This document shows positions 54,476-64,000 of a stretch of 64,000 bases of DNA, piece by piece. The DNA is from Symsagittifera roscoffensis (Eukaryota > Xenacoelomorpha > Acoela > Convolutidae), in NCBI RefSeq assembly GCF_963678635.1, contig NC_087068.1:27406318-27470317 (forward strand), given 5' to 3'. How positions within the stretch are numbered: position 1 is the stretch's first letter; the number at the start of each line of letters is the position of its first letter. Both the position numbers and the translations under genes were made by a program. The notes beneath the pieces are model-generated. The model was not told the origin of the DNA and did no database searches. It was given only the letters and a program-made list of their open reading frames with translations.

Positions 54476-55150
54476 TCACGACTCAAGAACCAGCCCCTGA
54501 ACACCCTGCTCAGTTCGTGCCCCTCGTTTTCGAGGTACTGGGTCCTGATGCACTCGACACACGATCTCTTTCCATGCCTTCAGCTGTTCGTAGGCTCGCA
54601 TCCATTCCCTCAGCTCTTGTAATCTTTTCGCCTGATTCGGTAGACTCTTCACTTTAGATTCCTTGTTCAAGCAAAAGGAGTTGTGTAAGTTCAAGCTCAC
54701 GTTCTTAGCCAAGTCCTCCTCCAATGTCGATTTCCTCGCCCTGGTAGTATCTCTAGACACTCTACCAACCCTTTTCCAACTCGTGGTTATCGCATTGCGA
54801 TGGTTTACCAAGGGTCTCTTGAAGGCTTCCGGTCCAATCTCGGCCAGGAACTGTCGATACTCTTTCTGATGCTTCTTCTTGTGATTCTTCATCACCGTGT
54901 ACAGCCAAGACGTCAGCGTCGGCCGAAACCATGAAAAAAATCTTATGCGACTCCACACGTGCCTCACCTCCATGGGCACAGCCAATACTTTACACGCAGC
55001 CTCGAACAACTCAAGCCTCCGGCTGTAGTCAATGGCACGTATTGACTCCACTGTTGGTGCTCTCGACTCAGGATATTTTGTCACGGTCTCCTCGTTCCAT
55101 CGCAACGCCAGCGTCGAGCTCACCACAAAAAGAGTGGCCTTCTGCTGATG
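54476..55150 (-). pseudogene. E3: C-terminal part of the E family
   Basis: 216 codons, open (55126-54476): MVSSTLALRWNEETVTKYPE, LELFEAACKVLAVPME, WFRPTLTSWLYTVMKNHKKK, GPEAFKRPLVNHRN and on to RTEQGVQGLVLES. It lacks the 14-residue SDDEEQL segment of E1 and E2. Its upstream end is joined to block Z1 at about 55150, so the N-terminal 60 percent seen in E4 is absent. The long clean frame makes a real protein possible. An acceptor-like CATCATCAG stands just before the first codons, as in E1 and E4, so this may be a last exon. Confidence 0.6.
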
Positions 55151-56860
55151 ATGTCTTCGTCTGCTGATGCCTTCTACACCCCTCTGTACTGCGCTTCTCG
55201 CATTTTCCTTGCCGAAGGCGTAAATTTCTCACCTACATCCCTCTGAACTGCGCCTCTCGCATTTTCAAATTTGCCTTCGACGCTTTTCTCATATGTCCTT
55301 GCCTTGTTAATCTCCGTTCTTAGAAGTTTTATGTGAAAACTTTACTGCTTGATTCAAAAATACCCTCATTTTCCGGTACCCTGAACCTCAAAAAGTCAAA
55401 AAAAATGTCGATTTTTAGACAGACTCTCAAAAAACTAACAAAGTGGCAGTTGATTGGTGGCATTTTTCGTCTTAACTTTAGAGTGTCTTTCAATCAAGTC
55501 TCTTTTTCGATCAAAAAAGCTTGATATTGATTGGTGGAAATAATTTATTTTTTCTTTAGAACCACTCAATGGTATTTTTTGATGTTTCAATGTCTGTAAA
55601 TCACTTTGTATCAATTTTTTTAACCTGACGATCGACAAATTTCCAAAAACTTTCGTAATCACATTTTAGAAATTTTTCTTCCTAACTCCAAAGTCTCCCT
55701 CGATCAAGACTAAAACGATTAACTAGCTCAAGATGTTTTTCAATGTTTAAATGAAATTCTGGAGCACAAGGTTGGTTGATTGAGAAGGTTCCTCACTCTA
55801 GTAGTACTCTCGATTAAACGAGCTCCTTATCCTCCCTGGCTGCCTTATAGAATCATTCATTTTTTCTTTAACGGCAACGAGACAACTGTACTTGCGTTCA
55901 TTAATATCCAGAGTAATCAATAGCGAAATGCAATTGATCAACTTTGATAATATTGAATGCGAGTAGAGTTATCTTGTTGCTGTTAGCGAACAATGAGCTG
56001 CATTTTCCACCTTTGCCGCACTTGTATATCCAATTGTTGTGCTTTGCTGATTTCTTATTTTCATTTGTCGCGGGAAAGGCGTAAATGACTGTTTCAACTC
56101 GAAAATTTATTTTATAAAGTCGAAAACGGACATTTCTTGTATCATGACGGACTGGCACTTTGCTTCACGACAATTTAGAAGCAACACATCTGAGCTTGTT
56201 GTCGATGGCAATTGATTGCTTATCTCCAACTATTTTCATGAGGAAGAAAAGTTTTGCTCCAAACAAGATTCTCTGCTGTGTTGCTGAGTTTTTCAGCCCG
56301 GTTTTTCATTGTGACGTATTAAAAACGCAAACAGAGTATCAAGAGTATTCAAAGTCGAAGAAAAATTTTTATATTTAGTTATTCAATTTTTTCGGAACTT
56401 TTTCGGAACAAAAGATCAACTGAAAGTAAAGAAACAGAATGTGTTCAAAGGAAAGCAATTTTCTGGATAATGAGCAATTGAGAATTGAGATTAGAGCTAA
56501 AAACAAAAACTTACTGAACTGAGACTGCTTGCATTTTTGTAATACTTCGAATTGCATGATCTGTTTATGCTAGTATCATTGTTGAAAAGCAGCTACAACA
56601 TCAAACTACCAATGAAGTCGAATACGAAACCCAATGACGATCTTTTATTAACAAGACAAAAAGATCTACCATCGTTAACAAAAACTTGAACAAGAATTTT
56701 TTGGAAAAGAACCAGTCAAATGTCAATTACTGATTATAATCCGAAAAAAAAAAGAAAAAATCGACCTCGATCAAATTGACAAACTATACCTAACAAAATT
56801 AAACTGGAATTACTTCCACAAAGATTACTCTGAAGTCAACTTATGTTCCTGGGCTTTTAC
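55151..56860. repeat. Block Z1, no confident gene
   Basis: Homologous to Z2 (60880-62630). Contains TTCTCATATGTC.TTGCCTTGTTAATC, one 410-bp unit with CAGTTGATTGG and GATATTGATTGGTGGAAATAA, and a segment with frames 55901-56158 (-) and 56160-56378 (+). The 56160 frame is conserved in Z2 at 62245-62457 (MLH.NLEAT, SMAIDC, AEFFSP, KTQTEYQEYSK) with mostly substitutions, so weak coding potential cannot be excluded. 56560-56860 shows nothing. Confidence 0.55.
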
Positions 56861-57774
56861 ATGTGAACATTCAAAAAATAATATGTTGCTGAAAAACGTC
56901 AACATAGAGTCTCCTTAAGGATATGTCAAATAAAACACAAGTTCAATAATGGGTAGATAGGAAGATCGTGGCAATAACGATAAAAAGGAGATGATTAGAA
57001 TTGATGTGATCAAATTTAAATTCGATACGGGTTATGTTTCTTCATAAGATTACAAAATTCGACACGATAAAACAAAGCAAGATATTATGTATTACAAATT
57101 GAATCGCTGGTCATATTGAAGCTGATTTGTATTTTTTTTTATTTACCGTCATTAAACTCGTCAATGAACAAAATTTGAAGAAGCGTTATAGGCTGTAAAA
57201 AACGTCTTCGAGTTTGTTAGTTTCAACCGTAGTTCGAAGGACACTTAAGTAACAGTCGCCTTCTTCAGAAACATATGAGGATACAGAAAAATAGGCCCTA
57301 TAACCATTGGCCCAAGAGTCAGGGACACTATCTCTGGTAATTTTCAACCTCAAGCGGTCGGAGCCAGTTGGGTTCACTTGCGACATGAGACTATAAATCC
57401 GCGTTACAGCTTAAAGGCCACTACGAAAATATCCCCCACTCTAGAAACTAAAAACGTCCCCAAGCTCTGGTCTCAAAATACCTAAAACACACGAACGCCG
57501 TTAAAAAAGGGTCGGAACCTTACGTATACAGTTACTTTTTATTGAACAATGGTCCTTTTCTTGAACAGTGGACCTAAAACTCTCCCTAACTCAACATAAC
57601 CATGTAGAACACACTCAAGAAAATTAAATTGAGTACTTACATACGACACGTCCTCTAGACTTGACTAAGTATATCATAAAGTAACTCTAGAATTAATCCG
57701 GTAATCAAGTTTAACTCGAGAAGTTTGAAATGAACAAGTTTTAACTCAAGACGCAATTTTTCTATTTGGACCCA
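56861..57774. repeat. Tail fragment and R repeat
   Basis: Starts with the tail mark (GAACATTCAAAAAATAATATGTTGCTG), then an R repeat close to the 52.8-53.6-kb copies. The minus frame 57186-57386 is not kept open in the other R copies. Confidence 0.7.
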
Positions 57775-58524
57775 TAGGCCGGTTCAGCTGTCCACCTTTG
57801 CACTGAAGGTTCACTCTGGTCCACTCGGCCTCCTTCTCTACTTGTTCTCGGTCACTCTCAATGCTTTGCCAAGAATAAGACAGCTCTACTCTCGTTCGAT
57901 TTATGTGGTAAAATTGCGAATAGCAGTTTCGCGCTTATATTTTTTGGACTACTTTCCCGCGATTGTATTTCGATCTTCTGGTCTTATATTCTTGTACATT
58001 CTGTTATCGCAAGAAAGTTGAGCATGACAAGCTCAGTTCGAATTTTTGAAAAATTCTATTTCACCCCAAAATCAAGACTAAATATTGCTCAATGTCAATC
58101 TTCCAAATATGACCCACTGGCAAGTTTTCCACGGACACGAGATCGATGTGCTCCTTGCTTGTCGTCGTCTGTCAGTCAGCCCCCAGGATGTTAAGTGCGT
58201 CTAAAGATAGAGTGCCAGTGGTCATTTACAGATTTGCAGCAGATTTAACTTTATCTACATACCAAAACTCACAGCCATGCAAAATTGTCACAATATCGCA
58301 AAACAGCAATCAAAACCTGCATTCACCTGCACCCTGAATTTCAGCTTTATAAGCTTCTCAATAAAATTTCTTTTGTCTTATCCAATCGGAAAATTGTCAT
58401 GCAGCATTTTAATTTATACAATAAATATACTATAATAATCATAATATTTCCTTTGTTAAAGTTTCTTTTCCGTGCCCTCAGATTTCATATGAGTTCACAC
58501 TCAAGCCCTTTTTCTTTCCCCCGC
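57775..58524. repeat. S block flanking E4
   Basis: Diverged S copy (CACTCGGCCTCC, TGTGGTAAAATTGC). Confidence 0.65.
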
Positions 58525-60877
58525 TCACGACTCAAGAACCAACCCCTGAACACCCTGCTCGGTTCGTGCGTGTCGTCTTTGAGGTACTAGGCCCCGATGC
58601 ATTCGACACACGATCTCTTCCCATGCCTTCAGCTGTTCGTAGGCTCGCATCCATTCCCTTTGCTCTTGTAATCTTTTCGCCTGATTCGGTAGACCCTTCA
58701 CTTTAGTTTCCTTGTTGAAGCAAAAGGAGATATGCAAGCTCAAGCTAATGTTCTTCGCCAAGTCCTTCTCCAATATCAATTTCTTTGCCTGGTATTATAT
58801 CTAGACACTCTACCAACCCTTTTTAAACTCGTGGTTATCGCATTGCGATGGTTTACCAAGGGTCTCTTGAAGGCTTCCGGCCCAATCTCGGCCAGGAACT
58901 GTCGATACTCTTTCTGATGCTTCTTCTTGTGATTCTTCATCACCGTGTACAGCTAAGACGTCAGCGTTGCCCGAAACCATGAAAAAAAAATTTATGCGAC
59001 TCCACACGTGCCTCACCTCAATGGGCACAGCGAATACTTTACACGCAGCCTCGAACAGCTCAAGCCTCCGGCTGTAGTCAATGGCATGTATTGGCTCCAC
59101 TGTTGGTGCTCTCGACTCTCGATATTTCGTCACGTTCTCCTCGATCCATCGCAACGCCAGCATAGAGCTCGCCACAAAATGAGCGGGCGTTTACTGATGA
59201 TTGGGTAGCCCTACTCACCGAATTTCTTCCACATCCCATATCAAGCAGAGGTTCGAGTGCTCCGGGTACCATACTGTCTGTGCCAGACAATGGCATGGGC
59301 ATTCCCCGTTCGCCAGGTTGATGCTCCGGAGGTTGCGCTCTCCCGAAGCTTCCAACAGAGGTTCCAACTCCATCATCTTCTCATGCGTCACGTCATTTTC
59401 CTCCATGGCTGGGGCACTATTCATTGCTTTCCCAATCGTATTCTGCCTTTCAAAGTCATTCGTATTCTCCTTTTCCAAACTCCGGAGTTCTTCCCTCCAG
59501 ATCTCACTCAAGTCCTCCCTTAGATCTCCAGGCACCGCTCCTTGCATCTTCCGCAACAATCGATGCGATTGATGCAACTTTTGTGCCAATCGCAAACACT
59601 TGGGCGCCGAAAAAGCCTTGTCTATTAACACCCTCTGACTAGATGCTTCCATCATCGCCACGTGTAATGGATAATGGCTTCCGAACAGGTTGGTCATGAC
59701 TGATCCCACCAGAGACTTCGCATTCATTGGTAAACTGTAGGCTTTGCTCACGCGAAATCCCATCTCCGCCTCAAGACTGATCTTCCATCCCCTGATGTGC
59801 TTCTGGATCATTTGTAACACTCATGACCAAAAACTCACGCTTAACGCCGTCACCAAATGGTGCTCGGACTCTAGCTTCTCTAGAGGTTGTAAACTGCACA
59901 TACTCAAAAAGAATCCCAATGCCGTCGATGCTCGCGTAACATTCAGCCTCTATCTGCACCTCGCTTTTCTCTTTCTCCGTGATGTTTCCGAACCAAGTGG
60001 CTAAATCCTCTTTATGAAAGGATTGTATTCTGAGAGGACCGTCCGTCACAAGAATGCTCTTCACCTCCACACGCTAGGTCCAGACAACTTCCCGGATCCA
60101 TCTTCTTTACTAGCTTATCCATCTTGCTCGTTGCTTCCTCCGATTCTCCTCAATGAGGTAGGATCAGTTTATGCACTCTATTCAATTTCCCTAAATCTTC
60201 ATCCTTCGCTGGCGACAGTATCACCCGATCCGTAACTTCTTCGATCAGGCTCGCGTGGAGATGTGTGCACCAAGATGGTTTCAGCAATTTTCAAACAGTC
60301 CCCAGGTTTGTAGACAACACGTCGTCTCCGCTTCCCAGTCTTAGTTCAACCTTCTTGTCCGAACGCGGCACATTATGAATTCCGGCATCTTCTCAAGTAA
60401 CAGACCTAACCTCGGTCTTTCCCTTTCCGTCGGGTCAATCTCAACTATTTCCTCCGTCCAGAATTTTAGCGATTTCGCCACTTCAAAATTTATGCTAGCG
60501 TTTCCTGCCTCCGTGTCTAAGAAAGGGTTGTAAGCTATCCCCATCATTCCAGACACATATTGATATTTTCCCCTTTTCGTGGGCCTTGAGTAGTCTTCTG
60601 CCAGAGCCAGGTTGCGATGTACGTCGCGACCGTCGCCGAATTTCTGGTTGGAGAATCTCCGTAATTCATCAAGCTTTCCATGGTTCTCTAGATACTGCCT
60701 TGAGCCATCCCCCCTGGCGATCGCAGTGCTCTGGTACACACTTATGATGAGGATGAAGACTCTCCTTTCCTTTGTCTTACTTCCTGTCGCTCTCTGATGG
60801 CATGTCTGGACGGTGGTATCAGACATCATTTGTCTTTGTCCCCTGAGACTTAAATATTTCCTTACCGATGGCGTCAA
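58525..60877 (-). pseudogene. E4: longest E-family copy
   Basis: Extends furthest 5'. From ATG 60877: LSLRGQRQMMSD, YQSTAIARGDGSRQYLENHG, KLDELRRFSNQKFGDGRDVH, YQYVSGMMGIAYNPFLDTEA, FWTEEIVEIDPTERERPRLG, EKMPEFIMCRVRT (to 60341). Other frames continue with VVYKPGDCLKIAETILVHTS, DRVILSPAKDEDLGKLNRVH and FHKEDLATWFGNITE (60330-59771), then AYSLPMNAKSLVGS to NGECPCHCLAQTVW (59820-59215), the ALRWIEENVTKY block (59175-58810) and QGLVLES (58779-58525). GGTGAGTAGG at about 59217 on this strand is a good 5' splice signal, so some frame changes could be introns. Function unknown; no motif I can name. Confidence 0.6.
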
Positions 60878-62638
60878 TTTCTCATCTCACCCCTCTGCAA
60901 TGCGCCTCTCGCCCTTTCAAGTTTACCTTCGACGTTTTTCTCATATGTCATTGCCTTGTTAATCTCCGTTCTTAGAAGTTTTGTCTGAAAGTTTTACCGC
61001 TTGGTTCGAAAACACCTTCATTTTCCGATACCCTGAACCTCAAAAAGTCAGGAAAAATGTTTTTTTTTTAGACAGACTCTCAGAAAACTAACACGTTGGT
61101 GGCAGTTGATTGGTGTCAGTTGAACTGCATTTTTCTTCTTAAATCCAAAGTGTCCTTCAATCAAGTCTCTTTTTTGATCAATAAAGCTTGATATTGATTG
61201 GTGGAAATAATTTCTTTTTTGTTTAGAACCACTTAATGGTATTTTTGATGTTTTAACGTCTGTAAATCATTTTGTATCAATTTATTAACCTGATGATGGA
61301 CATATTTCCGCAAACTTTGCTAATCACATTTTAGAAATTTTTCTTCCAAACTGCAAAGTGTCCTTCGATCAAGACAAAACTGATTTACTAGCTCAAGATG
61401 TTTTAAAATGTTTAATTGAAATTCTGGGGCATAAGGTTAGTACATTGAGAAGATTCATCACTCTAGTTGTACTCTCGTTTAAACGAGCTCCTTATTATCC
61501 CTGGCTGCTGTACGTTGGTGGCAGTTGATTGGTGTCAGTTGGACTGCATTTTTCTTCTTAAATCCAAAGTGTCCTTCAATCAAGTCTCTTTTTCGATCAA
61601 TAAAGCTTGATATTGATTGGTGGAAATAATTTCTTTTTTGTTTAGAACCACTTAATGATATTTTTGATGTTTTAACGTCTGTAAATCACTTTGTATCAAT
61701 TTATTAACCTGATGATGGACATATTTCCGCAAACTTTCCTAATCACATTTTAGAAACTTTTCTTCCAAACTGCAAAGTGTCCTTCGATCAAGACAAAACT
61801 GATTTACTGGCTCAAGATGTTTTAAAATGTTTAATTGAAATTCTGGGGCACAAAGTTAGTTCATTGAGAAGATTCATCACTCTAGTTGTACTCTCGTTTA
61901 AACGAGCTCCTTATTCTCCCTGGCTGCTGTACAGAATCAGTCATATGTTCTTTTACGGCAACGAGACAACCGTACTTGCGTGCATTAATATCCAGAGTGA
62001 TCAATAGCGAATTACAATTGATCAATTTTGATATTATTGAACGCGAGTAGAGTTGTCTTGTTGCTGTTAGCGAACAATGAGCTGCATTTTTCACCTTTGC
62101 CACACTTGTGTATCCGGTTGTTGTTTTTTTTCTGATTTCTTATTTTCATTTGTCGAGAGAAAGGCGTAAATGACTGGTTCAACTCGAAAGTTTAAATTGT
62201 AAAGTCGAAAACAGAAATTTCCTGTATCATGACGGACTGGCACTTTGCTTCACGAAAATTTAGAAGCGACGCGTTTGAGCGTTTTGTCGATGGCAATTGA
62301 TTGCATAACTCCAGTTAGTTTCTTGAGGACGAAAAAGTTTGCTCCCAAAAAGAACCTCTTCTCTATTGCTGAGTTTTTTAGCCCGGCTTTGCATTGTGAC
62401 GTATCAAAAACGCAAACAGAGTATCAAGAGTATTCAAAACGGAGGAAATATTTTTAAATGTATATTCGATTTTTTTGCAATTTTTTCGGAACAAAAGATC
62501 AACTGAAATTAAAGAAAAAGAACGTGTTCAAAGGAAAGCACTTTTCTGGATAATGGGCAATTGAGAATTGAGATTAGAGCTAAAAACAAATACTAACTGA
62601 ACTGAGACTGCTTCCGTTATCGTATCACTTCAATTTGG
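60878..62638. repeat. Block Z2 with a 419-bp tandem duplication
   Basis: Equivalent of Z1, with an internal unit present twice: GTTGGTGGCAGTTGATTGG at 61095 and 61514. Each unit contains ATTGATTGGTGG and ends CGTTTAAACGAGCTCC. Frames at 61777-62007 and 62245-62457 lack firm support. Confidence 0.7.
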
Positions 62639-63397
62639 ACCCATGGGCAGCTTCAGCTGTCCACCTTTGCACTGGAGGTTCACTCTGGTCAACTCGATTT
62701 CCTTCTCTACTTGTTCTCGGTCACTCTCAATCCTTTGGCAAGACTAAGACAGCTCTACTCTCGTTCGATTTATGTGGCGAAATTGCGAATACCAATTTCA
62801 CGCTTCTTTTTTTTGGACTACTTTCCCGCGATCGTATTTCGATTCTTCTGGTCTTTTTTTCTCGTACTTTCAGTTATTGCGAGAAACTTGAGCATGACAA
62901 TCTCAATTCGAATTTTTGAAAAATTCTATCTATTTCAACCCAAAATCAAGACTAAACTGTGCTCAAGGTCAAACTTACAAGTATGACCGACTGGCACATA
63001 CTCCCCACACTCAAGATCGATATCCTCATCGGGTGTCGTCGTCTGTCAGTGAGCCCCCAGGATGTTGAGTGCGTCTCAAGATACAGTGCCAGTAGTCATT
63101 TACAGAAGTTTGCAGCAGATTTAACTTTATCTACACCCCAGAATTCACAGCCATGCAAAAACCTCACAATATCGCTAAACAGCAATCAAAATCTGCATTC
63201 ACCTGCACCCTGAATTCCAGCTTTATAATCTACTCATTAAAATTTTTTTGCCTTATCCAATCAAAAAATTGTCATGCAGTATTTTGATTTAAATAATAAA
63301 TATAGTATATAATAACAAAGTTTCCTTCGTTAAAAATTCTTTTCATGCCCTCAGATTTTATCTGAGTTCACACTCAAGCCCTTTTTCTTTCCCCCGC
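62639..63397. repeat. S block flanking E5
   Basis: Nearly identical to 53720-54475. Confidence 0.75.
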
Positions 63398-64000
63398 TCA
63401 CGACTCAAGAACCAGCCCCTGAACACCCTGCTCAGTTCGTGCCCCTCGTTTTCGAGGTACTGGGTCCTGATGCACTCGACACACGATCTCTTTCCATGCC
63501 TTCAGCTGTTCGTAGGCTCGCATCCATTCCCTCAGCTCTTGTAATCTTTTCGCCTGATTCGGTAGACTCTTCACTTTAGATTCCTTGTTCAAGCAAAAGG
63601 AGTTGTGTAAGTTCAAGCTCACGTTCTTTGCCAAGTCCTCCTCCAATGTCGATTTCCTCGCCCTGGTAGTATCTCTAGACACTCTACCAACCCTTTTCCA
63701 ACTCGTGGTTATCGCATTGCGATGGTTTACCAAGGGTCTCTTGAAGGCTTCCGGTCCAATCTCGACCAGGAACTGTCGATACTCTTTCTGATGCTTCTTC
63801 TTGTGATTCTTCATCACCGTGTACAGCCAAGACGTCAGCGTCGGCCGAAACCATGAAAAAAATCTTATGCGACTCCACACGTGCCTCACCTCCATGGGCA
63901 CAGCCAATACTTTACACGCAGCCTCGAACAACTCAAGCCTCCGGCTGTAGTCAATGGCACGTATTGACTCCACTGTTGGTGCTCTCGACTCAGGATATTT
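63398..64000 (-). pseudogene. E5: C-terminal E copy, runs off the window
   Basis: Open for 191 codons from 63973 in the window and continuing past 64000; matches E3 with very few changes (AEIGPEAF to VEIGPEAF). Whether it has the full N-terminus cannot be seen. Together with S, it repeats the 53.7-55.1-kb segment at 8.92 kb. Confidence 0.6.

Noticed and set aside
57186-57386. 66-codon minus-strand frame in an R repeat
   Set aside because: The frame is closed in the other R copies and no motif is visible.
59201-59572. 123-codon plus-strand frame over E4
   Set aside because: Antisense shadow of the minus-strand segment that encodes AYSLPMNAKSL to NGECPCHCL.

Overview
The window reads as repeat-dense, AT-rich nuclear DNA of an invertebrate. 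I see no operon structure, CRISPR array, rRNA or ordinary host gene that I can name. Possible short GT-AG introns of about 50 bp and the style of one C2H2 protein recall nematodes, but the sequence alone does not prove the species group. Almost everything supportable is mobile DNA or tandem arrays built from it, and most coding regions are broken by stops and frameshifts.

Layout. 1-2002: AT-rich, no gene seen. 2003-5520 (+): degenerate CR1/Jockey-like LINE-A (PHD finger, AP-endonuclease, reverse transcriptase, RT). 5707-5847: (CTA)n. 5848-10615 (+): a second retroelement with an SGNH-like ORF1, PHD finger, RT with a GTTQGDPLA motif, zinc knuckle and restriction-like endonuclease region; its 5' part is duplicated in tandem. 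10488-14820 (+): Penelope-like element PLE-1, with a tandem 1-kb duplication and a long hairpin at its head. 15063-17542 (-): LINE-B, related to LINE-A. 17545-21733 (+ and -): non-coding leader with a tRNA-Ser-like sequence, then PLE-2. 21734-23037: satellite-like tail.

23038-38300 is the most remarkable object: a 15,263-bp element with 4.1-4.3 kb terminal inverted repeats, termini starting AGTAGTATATGAG, a 6-bp target duplication (AGGCGA), and uninterrupted copies of its target elsewhere in the window. The ends match the Maverick/Polinton pattern, yet I find no DNA polymerase, integrase, ATPase or capsid gene. It carries small orphan genes instead: a C2H2 protein, several proteins with a PC4/SUB1-like strand-helix look, and a basic protein. 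CCAAT-box arrays lie upstream of several of them.

38301-64000: a higher-order array. It contains a near-identical second copy of the PHD-LINE-fragment/PLE block (41354-47178, PLE-3), several 'tail' repeats (including 1.25-kb tandem units), and five copies of an unrecognised minus-strand gene family (here called E) with a conserved 3' flank, separated by Z blocks. With the 15-kb element removed, the PLE block repeats at about 8.9 kb.

The second main novelty candidate is in the PLEs: all three copies carry a PHD-type zinc finger nested inside the RT domain, between the motif B region (GLAMG) and the catalytic motif C (YVDD). With LINE-A, LINE-B and the REL-type element, every retroelement family here carries a PHD finger.
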